DNA from: Patella vulgata | Lineage: Eukaryota > Mollusca > Gastropoda > Patellidae | Direction of reading: 5' to 3' | NCBI RefSeq assembly: GCF_932274485.2 | Contig: NC_065885.2 | Coordinates: 5,019,001-5,083,000, forward strand | Length of the DNA stretch: 64,000 bases | Shown here: positions 12,597 through 26,476 of the stretch, one piece after another | Numbering within the stretch: position 1 is the stretch's first letter | How the letters are laid out: every line of letters starts with the position of its first letter | The notes under the pieces: generated by a model | Told to the model about the DNA's origin: nothing | The model's input: the letters and a program-made list of their open reading frames with translations, nothing else | Database searches by the model: none | Made by a program: the position numbers and the translations under genes

Positions 12597-12725
12597 AAGT
12601 CTGTGATGTATTGTTTAATGGTCGAGGGCGAGACATTAAGTAATATATTTAACCGAGTGTTTTTTACAATATATTACGCAATGTCTTAAGTTCGAGACCA
12701 TTAAACGACTTAAAATACAGACACT
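12597..12725. mobile_element. Palindromic MITE-like hairpin
   Basis: GTTTAATGGTCGAGGGCGAG pairs with the block ending GAGACCATTAAACGACTTAA. The arms are about 55 bases with a small loop. Confidence 0.7.
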
Positions 12726-13129
12726 CCGCACGTGCTTTTACCGGTAGATTGAAATACGTCATGCGAGTCCAATATTTCACTAGTATAAAAAATGTACGAT
12801 TGGCAAGTTGCCCGTACGATTATTTGAAATAATGGTACGCCAACATCAAAGGGTGACGTCAGATCTGTATTTTAAGTATTATTAAAAGTAAATGACAGTG
12901 CCATTTGGTTTTGTTTATTAACAGGGATTGACAGTTCTTATAGGCGTGACAATAGGAACTCAACAGTTTTTGATGATTCTTAACGCATTTTCCAACAAAT
13001 GGTTTGAAACTTAACACTGAATACAGAAACTCCTGATAGAACAACACAACTACATGATACCTGATGAAGTGTAAACAACAATATTATACAGATCCTAACA
13101 GGAACTCGAATTGTTAATCAAAACAGAAT

Positions 13130-13366
13130 TCCTATCCTGCAACAAGAGGGCACAAAAAATAAAAAATGACAATTTAGAGAACCTATCTCCATAATTTAAT
13201 GACCCCATCCCTGGAAGCTGTCAATCCGAATTCCTATCCCGTAACAAGATGGCAAAAAAATAAAACATGATAATTTAGAGAAATTATTTCCACAGTTTAA
13301 TGACCCCGTCTCTGGAAGCTGTAATAACTAAACATTGTGATCTCATGAGTCTTTTACTCATATCAG
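13130..13366 (-). pseudogene. Two tandem copies of the VPS15 last-exon end
   Basis: Two extra copies of the terminal WD40 strand (minus strand encodes [12 protein letters not shown]-like peptide) plus adjoining 3'UTR lie beyond the real stop. One is centred near 13210 and one near 13300. They are separated from the real copy by a MITE (13368-13522). They add nothing to the protein because the real stop precedes them. Confidence 0.85.
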
Positions 13367-13367
13367 A

Positions 13368-13522
13368 GGCCTGTTTCACGAAATTTTAACTAAGATAAAA
13401 TCCAAATTTTAGTAATTTGATTGGATAATATTAGATTGATTTTAGTGTTTAGCCAATCAAAATTGAAGTATCTACTAAAATTTGGATTTTATCTTTAGTT
13501 AAGATTTCGAGAAACAGGGCCC
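13368..13522. mobile_element. MITE-7 inserted between VPS15 terminal-exon copies
   Basis: Outer arms GGCCTGTTTCACGAAATTTT and the complement GATTTCGAGAAACAGGGCCC; inner arms ATCCAAATTTTAGTA and complement. About 155 bp. Confidence 0.85.
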
Positions 13523-13578
13523 AGAATTCCTATCCCGCAGCTAGATGCACAAAAATAAAACATGATAATTTAGAGAAC

Positions 13579-16500
13579 TTATTTCCACAGTTTAATAACC
13601 CCATCCCTGGAAGCTGTAATAACTAAACATTGTGATGATTGACATATACCGATATCACTTATCATGTTATGATGAGCTGTAGATGGCGCTTCAGGTCCTC
13701 GGTGTGGAATATCTTCGCTACTTGTCTGTTTTCGGTTATATACTTCCTGTACTACATCTGTACCATCTATTAACTGAGATCTGAAATAAAACGGAGGTTT
13801 AAAATCTTATGTTTCTGCATCAACACGGCTAATTAAGAAGGGTATACGTCAGTGATGGGATTCCATCCGTATATTTCGGACATGTCTTACGCTATTTTCC
13901 AAACGTCTAAAAACGTAGCCATGAAGTGTGCCGATAGAACAGTTTTGCCTCGATGGCAGAGCTACGACCTATTCTAATTGATTAGCGCTATGGGATACGA
14001 TAACTTTGATTCTAATTGAATGACAGCCATGAAACCTGGTGTATAGTTTAACATGCTATTGCTTTTCATTTACCCAGTCGGTGCAGATAAGTATGCAAAG
14101 CTATATGGGATTTTTTGCCTTGACATCGCTGCTACGTCCTACTCTTATTTCGAATTACAACTTTTAAGAGTTCTTTTACGTGCACGACAATGTGTACATA
14201 GGACCTTGTTTTTATGTACCATCTAAACAACTAGATGCTACTCCTTGTCACGCCTCCTTCCCATGCTGCACCAGTTACAAGATAAATCAACTTTCTCAGC
14301 AAACACTGGGAGCTGACCGAAGATTTCTCCTGGCTCGAAGTTCACAAAGCATTCTCAGACTTAAGTTAAGAATTTACTCAAAATTGTTCGCCTTATTTGA
14401 ACTAAAATATAGCCCTTTATAAAACTTTTATTGTTTTAATGTATCAAATACATCAATAAGAAACTGTGCAAAGTTTTGTGTTTGTGGATCTAAGATATTT
14501 CTCATAAACAGTTATTGAAAGTTGAGTAAATTCTTAACTTAAGTCTTAGAATGCTTTGTGAACTTGTGGGCCTGGTTAGTGAGTCAGCTCCCTCATCGCT
14601 GAGCCACTGTGGCACCCTGCATTAACTCCCTCCCTCACCAATCTAAAACCATTGTTTGAAAAAGTATTTTAAAATATAATATTGACTTACTGGTAGGAGA
14701 CAGCTGTATTGGTATATTCTGTAGCTGGATGACTCATTATAAAAGATTTAGAGGGCGTCGCCAAGTCCCAATATCTAATAGTCATATCTGTACCAGCAGT
14801 TAATAGAAATATTTTCTGATCTGTTGAAGCTATGTGCATTCCATGTATAGCGTGATTGTTAGTCTGTAATAAATGAATGAATGAATGAATGAATGAATGA
14901 ATGAATGGGGTTTCACCTCCTACTTTTCTGCACCAACTGGGCTAATGAAGACAGGCTTACACCATAACACGACACAATTATACCGAATACAAGTTACTTG
15001 AAGGATTTATTTCAGCGATGTTGAGAAAGATGGGATTACCCTGGTCGAAAATCTTTCAAGTAACTTGTATTCCATATAATTGTGTCATGTGTTATTTTCA
15101 TCCAGTTACTCAATGCCACTTAAACAATCTAGCTTAGCTTACAGCATATAGTGTGCTATGAGGGATTCCAACTGTCATGGGTTCTTTAATGTGCATGCTA
15201 TTGTGTACACAGTACTACACAGGACCATGTTTTTTTGTCCCATCCAAATGACTAGACACTGTTCCTTGTCAGACACAGAAGAAGAGAGGAGAGAACTGTA
15301 CATAATGTTAATCAAACAAATGAAAAGAAAAAGACGCAATTTTAATAAGATCGATTTATATGTTTTGCTGAAATTATTTTTTTGTAAAACCAGTGAAAAA
15401 TATTTCCCTTAAAACAAAGTAAAAGTACAGTGAAATGAAATTGGGTTTAATAGCCTACTGTTCTGCACCAACCAGCCTAATAAAGACAGGCATACACTAT
15501 GCAATGTGCTACACAACAACTTTTGCCAGGACAGCGGCACTGTGGCCTACTCTTATTTTGAACGTGTACATAGGATCGCGTTTTTTTGGCTCATCCAGAC
15601 TGCACCCACAACAATGGTAAACAACGCTAAGGCTAAAAAATCCAGAAGAACTATCTCTGCCAACAGTGGGATCGAGCATTGAACCTCCTAATTAATGAGC
15701 CAGTGCGATCCACTGTGGCCCCTGTCCTTTACAATAAGTGAGAATGTTATAAATATGAAAAACATGAAATTTACCTGATTTAAAGACAAGGGAGGAGATT
15801 TACTGGCCCATAATACTTTCTGTCTGGAACCAGTTTCTACATCCCACATAGATACTTCATTATTCCACTGTGGTGCCGATAAAATCAACGACTGTTCATG
15901 TGGATGCATTATTAATCTTCTTACTCTCGCTTCTAAATATAGAAATAATAAAAACATGACGAGTAACTCAAATATATTCAGTCATTAAGTAAATAATATT
16001 ATCCTATTCATGAATAACTTGAGCATATTCAGTCATTAAGTAAATATCAGAAATATTTCTGCTTATCCTAATGATGAGTAAACATGGTGAAATAATTCAA
16101 CTAATCATGAGTAAACATATGAAATAATCCAACTTATACTATTCGTGAGTAAACATGGGGATATATATGAAATAATCCTTCTGATAATATTCATGAGTAA
16201 ACATATACTATTCAGAGTAAACTTATAATATTCATGAGTATACATATAATATTCATGAGTAAACTTATAATATTCATGAGTATACATATAATATTCATGA
16301 GTATACTTATAATATTCATGAGTATACTTATAATATTCATGAGTATACTTATAATATTCATGAGTATACTTATAATATTCATGAGTAAACTTATAATATG
16401 AGTAAATATATGAAATAAGACTACTTATAATATTCATGAACAACCGTATACTATTCATGAATAAACTTATACTATTCATGAGTAAACTTTTACTATTCAT

Positions 16501-18029
16501 GAATTAAAATATTAATCAGTAAACTAATGAAATAGACAGAGAAATGGGATTTAGATTTAACGTCCACTCGACACACACTACGTCATTTCGGGACTAACAT
16601 ATGGTTCAATTTTATTTCAATAATTTGCTTGAGGGTAGGGGTCTTTAGTAGTGGGAGGAAAACGGGGGACCCGGAGAAAACCCATGGGGTTGGACAGGAG
16701 ACCCTACACCTTGTCGAGTACAGACATGGAATCGAAACCACGCCAGTTGACTCAATGACAGACCCTATGGTGGTATACTTACTTTCGAACGACAGTGTAT
16801 GAAATAATTCAACTATTCATGAGTAAATAAATGAAACAATCCTGTTTATAATATTCATAAGTAAACTTATGAAATAATCCAAGGTCTTAATCTGGCCCTG
16901 GAAGGGTGATGCAGGTAATGTAATTTGTTTGGGTATATAGAGTCGAGTAGATTTTACAGGTATATTACTTACGAGCAGGATGTTGTATAGTATTTAGACC
17001 AATCCGTAGTTGAAATCTCATGTCCCAACATATATGTGTTCCATTACTCGTACCTGCAGCTAACCAACATTGTGTCTGATGTACAGCAAAACTTGTTATT
17101 AACCCTACAAATAATATACACAAACAATTACTTATAGAAAAATGGAGCAATTTTAGTCCTCGACTAATTCATCATTTTATACAGTCTTTAATTTAAAGTC
17201 GCGCATCCTGATCGTGCATTTTTCATACAATCTCTAATCCATGTTAAATTAATAAAACCTAATATCAATGGCAGATAATCTTGCAACTCAGATTCAATTG
17301 AATCAAAAAGTGGTTATTTATCTATATCATCTTTACAGGATGCAGAATGTTGCAAAATATTCAATTCATCACAATTTTATAAATTTTAAATGAGTAGGGT
17401 GACCCATGTACTCACAGAAATACAGTCCACCGCTGATAGTTCGAGACTACCACTGAAGCGTGCACATTCGCCGTGCTGAGACCAACTTTCTGACAGTATG
17501 ATACTATAAATAGCCATGGCACGTGCAATTCTCTACAAATCTATCAACTATTACAGCCGTAAAAAATTTATTGTTGACGATTTTGAATAGCAGTAAAATT
17601 ATTAAGTACAACATGATCGTTTATTTAGTGACTATAATTGTGTGAATCTGATTTGAGGCTTGGCATATATATAAATATTGTGGCGTAATTGTCGAGATAT
17701 ATGGAGATATTTATTTATGGTGGGTCACCCTAAAATGAGACTGGATTTTTGACTAATATTACTCTTACAGATTCAGCTCTTACAATATTATAAGGGATTA
17801 AAAATCTCTCATACGATGTTCAGATTTGAACAAATATCTACCTGCTCTAGGTTCATTTTTAAGTTTCCATGTTGGTTCTGGTGATCTAAGATCCCAACCT
17901 ACGATATAACCATTGACTGTAGAATATGTTAATATAGACTGGGACCCTGAAACAAATACAATAGAAATATGATCCTGAAATAAAAACTACCAGAAAATCT
18001 CAAAATGGAGTGGCATATCTGCCTGGTTA

Positions 18030-18074
<45 letters not shown>

Positions 18075-19561
18075 GTGGAAGGTTTAAAGTCCACTCAATA
18101 CACACTAAGTCATTTCAGGACTAACATATGATTCAATTTTATTTCAATAATTCGCTCGCCCAAAGGGGTCTTTAGCAGTGTGAGGAAACCAGAAGAACCG
18201 GAGAAAACCCACAAGGTTGGTCAGATGACCCTACTCCTTGTCAGGTACAACCAGGGAATCAAAACCACGCCAGTTGACTCAATGGCAGACCATATGACAC
18301 AACTGGCACGCGCTAACCGTTCAGCCATCCAACCCCCCATGGTCAGTAGGTCTACACCTGACTGAGCCATGTGGTTCTTAACTATTATGGAAGCAGATTT
18401 TAACCACCAAATAGAGAACGAGTAGTTTATGTATTCTTGGCTAGATTTAATTTAGAATTAAAATCCTTCAGTCCTAATCAGGAGAATATTGTCACCAAGG
18501 AGTTCATGTTTAATCAGGAGAATATTGTCACCAACGAGTTCATGTTTAAGGTATTCGATTGGCAAGGGCTGAGAAATGAAACACGGTTTAAGATCCTACT
18601 TTTCTGCACCGACTGGGCTAATGAAAACAGGCTTACATTACACAGTGTGTATAAGAGAAATTTGGTCCTGACAGCGGCAACATGGCTTACACTTATTTTC
18701 ATTTCCAACTGTTAGAGATCTCTACCGGTAGGTGCTTTTCTTTGCAAGTCCCTCCATCTAGCACCAATGACAAGTGAGATACAATCTGATTAAAGTACAG
18801 ATCTATATTTCGTTTCGTTTTGTTTTTTTATTCTTTCGATGGCCTACACTACCTGAAAATCTGACCAGTTGTCAGGGGTCATACGTGCAGCTTTTGACCC
18901 TATGACGTCAGACATTGATTAATCAATCAACGTTGACGTTTCTAGGGTTTACCCACAATTCTGTGCAGAGCATGCCAAGAAGTCGCCGTAACAGACCGTT
19001 TCATTGGCTAATTCCTCACATCCAGCAGAACGCCTGTTATATAACAACTCTCTCAGATCCTAGTGTTGTGAAGACAAATAAAATGAAATTTTAAACTATA
19101 AAAAATGAAACGAAATAGGATCTGGGTTTTAATCAGCTTGATCAAAGATAATGATTTAGTAAAATGATTGAAAATGTCTGACACCTACGTCCTACACCAA
19201 GTTTGAACATTCTAGCTCAATTAGAAGGAGAGTTATTGTGTCCCAAAAAGTGTGACGGACGGACAGACAGACGAACCCATTTTAATAGTCCCCTGCTTTC
19301 TTCGAAAGGCGGGGGATAATGAATGATTTAGTAAAATGATATTGTAAAATGGTTGATATACCTGTATCAAAATGTGTTATATCTGTAATATTACCATAGG
19401 TATCTACATCTATGTTTTTAACAGCTTTATTTCTCATCTCATCTAACCTAGAAAAATATACAAATTATTATATCATATTCCATACCTGAAAATATACAAA
19501 TTATTATACCATATTCCATACCTGAAAATATACAAATTATTATATCATATTCCTTACCTGA

Positions 19562-19604
<43 letters not shown>

Positions 19605-22600
19605 GGCTTAACGTCCACTCGACACAAACTAGGTCCCGCAGAAAACCCATGAGGTTGGACAAACGACCCTACTCGTTGTCATGTACAACCAGGGAATCGA
19701 AACCACGCCAATTGACTCAATGACAGACATTATGATACAGCGTGCACGCGCTAACCATTCAGCCATCCAATTCCCTAAAAATTATAGTCCAAGAGCACAA
19801 AATGAAATGAAATGCAGTTTAATGTCCTACTGTTAACAGTCAATCTGTGTGGAGTTGAGCTGTCATATCAGATTTTGCCCTAAATTCAAATCGTAAAATA
19901 TATTCTAGAAATAAAATGACAATATTTAAGCCACCGTTTCAGAGATTGGAAAAAAATCTTGAAACTGAGCAGCTTTCTGACTATGGCTAAATCTATTTGT
20001 TAAGGTCAGCTCAATGTTTGTCAAAGTCACTGAGATGTAAATAAGGTTAGGGCTAGGTCCAGGGTTAGGGCTAGGGTTGGGTTTAGCGCTACCTCTGTTT
20101 ACATCTTGTGACCTATGACGAAAAATGGAGCTGGCTTTATCATTTAGAAATATAACCTCCTGTGTCATTAAATGCAGCCAGCCTTATCATTTAGCACTAA
20201 CCTATCTCCTGTGTCACGAAATGTTTATCATCTCTTGTAAACATCAATTCTTGTATTATTCACTAATTACTTATAAAGATACATTATATAAGAACTACAG
20301 CTGTCTATGGCTAGTCTTTTTATTTTAGGTTCAGATTATTATATATAAATTATCATTTAACCATTTATTCACCCGACCTCGCTTATAATCATTTAACCAT
20401 TTATTCACCCGACCTCGCTTATAATCATTTAACCATTTATTCACCCGACCTCGCTTATAATCATTTAACCATTTATTCACCCGACCTCGCTTATAATAAT
20501 TTAACCATTTATTCACCCGACCTCGCTTATAATCATTTAACCATTTATTCACCCGACCTCGCTTATAATCATTTAACCATTTATTCACCCGACCTCGCTT
20601 ATAATCATTTAACCATTTATTCACCCAAGCTCGCTTATAATCATTTAACCATTTATTCACCCGACCTCGCTTATAATCATTTAACCATTTATTCACCCGA
20701 CCTCGCTTATAATCATTTAACCATTTATTCACCCGACCTCGCTTATAATCATTTAACCATTTATTCACCCGACCTCGCTTATAATCATTTAACCATTTAT
20801 TCACCCGACCTCGCTTATAATCATTTAACCATTTATTCACTCGACCTCGCTTATAATTAACTCTTTTGGATTGAAACATGTGCACCATTTAATAATTTAA
20901 TGATAGTATGGATAATCAAGACTTTGCTTGGTATTGTAACAATGGTACTTGACAATTGAGACTATATAGTCATAACTTCAAATACTCATAACTTCACTTA
21001 GAATAAAGTAATTTGACTGAAATTTTCAATCTATTTATTCCTCATTATCTATTTTTAACTATTACAGCAAGAAAGGCCAGCTTTTTATCTAAATCTTACA
21101 TAATGCATATTTAAATAATCTTACTTATAGACATGTATTGTTCAATCTTACATCATGTATATTTAAATAGTCTTACTTATAAACATGTATTGTTCCATCT
21201 TACATAATGTATATTTAAATAATCTTACTTATAGACATGTATTGTTCCATCTTACATAAAGCATATTTTAATAATCTTACTTATAGACATGTATTGTTCC
21301 ATCTTACATAATGCATATTTAAATAATCTTACTTATAGACATGTATTGTTCCATCTTACATAATGCATATTTAAATAATCTTACTTATAAACATGTATTG
21401 TTCCATCTTACATAATGCATATTTAAATAATCTTACTTATAGACATGTATTGTTCCATTATCTGATGCTGAAGCTAATGCTGTAGAATTTTCACAGAATG
21501 TTATTGACTTTATACGACCACCTGTAATAAATTCATATATAGGAAGGTAAATATACAATATGCAATCCAATCTAGACCAGATATCAATTTATTGCAAACA
21601 ACAATACTGTGAAAGTTAAATCTCTAAAAGTAAATGAAATGGGGTGTAACCACAGAAAAAGAGGAACAAAGCCGGAAAATCTCAAAGAAATTTCTCGACC
21701 AACGCAGGAATCGAACACAGGACCTCCTGGCTAGTGATCCACCATGGTTGCCATCTCTAAAATTTATATTAGTCCAAATATGGTTCACATGTGTTCAGTA
21801 TTTACAAAGATATGATGAATTGAAAATTTATCAATATTCTTCATCGTCGGATATACTACCTATGATTGCCACTGAATCTTTTGATGAGCCTCTTTTTAAC
21901 CTAACCCTAACCCTGGAGATATCCAAACTGATTAAAACACAGATTCTATTTTGTTTCGTTTTTTATTTAGTTTTACTTGTCTTTACTACACTAGGATCTG
22001 GAACAGTTGTTATATAACCCACGTTCTGGTTGATGTGAGAGATTAACCAATGAAACATCTTGTTACGGCTAGTTCTTGGCGTGCGGTGCACAGAACTGTG
22101 GGTAAACCACAAGAAACATCAACACTCATTGATTAATCAATGTCTGACGTCATAGGGTCAAAATCTGCCCATATGACCCCTGATGTGACCTTCCACTACA
22201 ACCGTTCAGATCTTCATGTAGTGTTGGCCATCGAAAGCATACAAAAAACAAAACGAAATATAGATCTGTATTTTAGTCAGATTGTCAGATATCCACCTTC
22301 GATATCTGGATTTTGTTTTCTTATTCGAAATCAAGATATATTATTTTACCTTGTTTACTAAAGGTATGTTTTGATCTGTTTAATACACTCTTCCCTTCTA
22401 ACCTACTACATTCCCATAGTTTTACACTTCCATCGTTAGAACAACTAGCAAAATAACTATGATCTTGACAAACTTGTATTCTGTAAAATATAGAATCATT
22501 ACTCCAAATAGTATGTTAAATGGGGATAAAGAAAGGACGAACAACACTCCATATATTGAGTTAAAATCATTGTTTTTATTTCAAAATAAAATCTGTTAAA

Positions 22601-25600
22601 TAAATAATTTATATTTAAATAATTCAAAAAATAAATCAAATTCGGATAAAAGGATGGACAAACAAATCAGATCTGTGTGACTAGTGTAATATTATCAATT
22701 GATACAGACAAAGAGAAAGACAGAGAGAAAAAACGCCTGATAGCAGATGATAGCTTTAGTTGTTCTGAAATCTACTGAGGTGTCTACTAAAGACACTGAG
22801 GCGCAATGTTTTAAAAGATTTTACACTGTGGGAGAGATCTTGTTTTGTAACAACCTGTTTACATGATCCACAGTAACTATTGTCAACATATCATGCAGAC
22901 AAGGGGGATAACTCTTATCAAATTCAATAAGGGGAGATAACTCCCCAGTTCTATGTTTACCACCTAACTACGGGGGTGCTCGATTGTCAGTCCGGAACGT
23001 CCCGAATTGACAGAATTGCAATCAAGTGATACGGAATTCAGTCCTGTCACAGTCCAGACAGCTGAGGGGGTAGAATCGTGACATATTTTAAGTAACAAAA
23101 ACGTTTCAGTTGTCATGATTGGTTGAGATATTTTTATACAGTCAGCACATGCGTTGTACTCCGAAATTATCCTTTTCACTCGATTGACACTATTTTCGGA
23201 ATTGAGAGAATTTAATTCCGGAACGTTCAAATGATTATCCCCAAAATGTTCCTGTAAACATACACAAGGGGGGAATAACTCTAACCCAACTTTAGTAAGG
23301 GGAGATAACTCCTCACTTCTAGTTTCAGTACTAACTACTAATAACCAACCTGTTAACAGCTGCTCTATGTTCCTGTAAATGTGCCACTAGTTGACCTTTC
23401 GGTTTCCAGTTATCGGGTGGAGGACGACTATCCCATGCTATACCTTCTAATAAATCTTTAGTTTGTACATCTGTTACATATTGTTCCCGTCTCTTGTGTA
23501 CCAAATTACGTAATTCCCATTTACAATTAGCATAACGAACTAAAATATAGTAAATCATATTGATTATAAGGTTTGAAAGTGATAATTTTAGTTGTTCTCG
23601 ACAAAATGACAGACAATAAAGAACAAGTACCAGATATTTTGCATTGTGTTGAATATTTATTAACATATCCATAAAAACATTAACATGACAGCTACCAAAG
23701 ATATTCTAAATGCAAATGAGAGAGAGAAATGGGGTTTAACGTCCACTTGACAAAATCTAGATCATTTCAGGACTAACATATGGTTCAATTCTATTTCATT
23801 AATTCGCTTGCACGTAGGGGTCTTTAGAAATGGGAGCAAGCTGGAGGACCCGGAGAAGACCCACGAGGTTGGACAGGCGACCCTACGTATAACCGGGAAA
23901 TTGAAACAACGCCAGTTGACTCAATGACAGACCTATTGATACAATGTGCGCACGCTAACCATTCAGCCATCCAACCCCATAAATGACACATCGATACTTT
24001 AAAATATTACTTACTTCCTTTTTCTGACTGTATAGAGCCATCATTACTAATACCCACTGATTGGCTAACGTTAACTATACTACTTGAAGATGATTGGCTA
24101 GACGTGTTTAACGTTGATGACGAACTTTTCTTGTCTAAACTATCATGTTTTTCGGGGGTTTTATTTTTAAGAGAAGCTGACCTATCGGTATCCATTGATC
24201 CAAACATCTTCTTCCAATCTTCATTCTGAACAAATAAATGAAATATTTTTAAACCCCTTGTAAAAAAGATGAGTTTATACAGGTGACGTAGTAAAGAATG
24301 TGTGCTTGTGCTGCAGGTAACATAAACAAGCCATTGTTACCGATAAATATTGAGTAAAATATTCTGATATATTGTTTACCGTTGATATATTGATTTTGTA
24401 TTCTTAATTAAATAATTAAATTGAGTATATTTTAAGGGCCGTCACGAAAGTTCAACTTGGTTGGTGGGCTGAACGACACCTCGGATCGAATATTGAATCA
24501 AGAACGGAAATAGTTTAACATTTTATTAGTCCGTTGGTGTTTTGAGATTTATCTGCTGGTAATTCATTTGGATGCAAGTGTTGAAATTTTGTGAGGGTCT
24601 TCAAGCCACAAAGTATTTGAATCAAATATTCTTACTTACCATAGCAGCTGATATTGGTTCTAATGATGCCATCTTTTTACGTCTTCTACTGTAACATATA
24701 AACAATTAAATTGTTTACAGCTAATTTAACGAACTCACTAAAATGCTTTGATATTGACTGAACTGTCAAATGACATCTCCACTAACAAAGATGTTCATAT
24801 GCCTACCATAATTCGAAAAAGAGTAGGTGGTAACGCTTCTGCCCAGGCAAAACTTCCTTGATGACAACGTGTTGCTGTTTGGGCAATTTGATTAAAATAA
24901 AGATCTATATTTCGTTTCACTTTTTTATACTTTCGATGGCCTACACTACATGAAGATCTGACCGGTTGTTGCGATAGGTCATGTCAGACATTTGATTAAC
25001 CAATCAGCATTAATGTTACTAGTGGATTACCCACAGTTCCATGCAAAATACGCCTAAAGCTCGCTGTAACAGACCGTTTCATTGGCTAATGCCTTACACT
25101 ATTCAGAAAACGTCAATGATAACAATTCTTCCAGATCCTAGTGTAGTAAAGACAAGTAAAACAAAATTTTGAACTATAACAAACGAAACGAATTAAGATC
25201 TGTGTTTTAATCAGATTGCTGTCTGGGCAAAATTACCTCATGGTCATTAAATAAAATAAAATAAAACTAACCTGTTTGGAGAGGTATGAGTTTCATTTGT
25301 TTTTTCACTGTAACTTTTATGTAGGTCAGCATGTCGTCTAGTAATGTTTCTCTGTCGGGCATTTAAAGACGTCAGATTTAACGAACCTTTTTTACTGGAA
25401 TCTAAATCGGCACTATTTTCATTGGACCTAAAATAATAAATTACATTTTTATTCCACTCATAATATTATCTAAACTTATTTATCTTACCTTCATAACTAC
25501 TTAAAGCCGCTGATTGGCATTACAGATATTGTGCTTGATAATGATAAGAGGTTGTGCTTTCACTCGACACAAACTAGGTAATTTCGGGACAAACACATGG

Positions 25601-25859
25601 TTCAGTTTTATTTCAATAATTACCTTGCGTGTAGGGAGGACACCGGATGACACGGAAATAAATCATGAGGAAGGACATGGTGACCCTATACCTTGTCACC
25701 TACAACCGGGTAATCGAAAACCACACCAGCTGACTCAAGACAGACCATACGATTAAGCGCACGCGTGCTAACCATTCGGCCATCCAACTCCGTGTTGAAT
25801 CAACGAATACAATGTAACAATCCCAAAATGGCTTAGTTAGTATCTCCTAAACCTTAAAC

Positions 25860-25901
<42 letters not shown>

Positions 25902-26431
25902 GATGGGGTTTAATATCAACTGGACACAAACTAGGTCATTTCGGGACTAACATATGGTTCAATTTTATTTAAATAATTTGAATGCGCGTAGGGGTCTTCA
26001 GCAGTGGGAGCAAACTGGAGGACCCGGAAAAAACCCACAAGGTTGGACAGGCGACCCTACTCCTTGTCACATACAACCGAGGAATTGAAACCACGCCAGT
26101 TGACTCAATGACAGACGTTATGATACAGCGTGCACGCGCTAACCATTCGGCCATCCAACCCCCATGCTTTTAAAATTGTTTCCCAATCGCTAAAGGCCAC
26201 TAAAAGATTATTATCTAAACGGCTAACATGACATCAAATATTTATAACTTACCCTGATCTAGCTCGATGAACTTTAATTACATAATCTTTCATAGCCTGA
26301 AATAAAAACAATTTGTCAATAACAAGATCCTTGCTTAATTTCTCGATATTAAATTCCCAAATGTGGTTTAGAAACTTTCTTTTCTACACGAACAGTGATA
26401 ATAAGACAGGCATACTCATGCAATGTGCTAT

Positions 26432-26476
<45 letters not shown>

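Larger units (their letters stand above)
7700..13578. other. TTLL10-VPS15 tail-to-tail spacer
   Basis: No gene seen. It holds SINE-A and SINE-B copies, palindromic MITEs, a 50-bp minisatellite and old duplicates of the VPS15 last exon. Parts of 8131-8335, 8825-9470, 10815-11100 and 12070-12590 show nothing I recognise. Confidence 0.6.

Noticed and set aside
16105-16500. 131-codon ORF of THEYYK repeats
   Set aside because: Product of a 21-bp AT-rich satellite.
20041-20080. TTAGGG-like words suggesting an interstitial telomere
   Set aside because: Only a few degenerate words, shared with the repeat at 11160, so part of interspersed repeat H.
20331-20888. 185-codon minus-strand ORF of [12 protein letters not shown] repeats
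   Set aside because: It exists because a 36-bp satellite has a length divisible by three; it lies inside a VPS15 intron with no start context, splice sites or family match.
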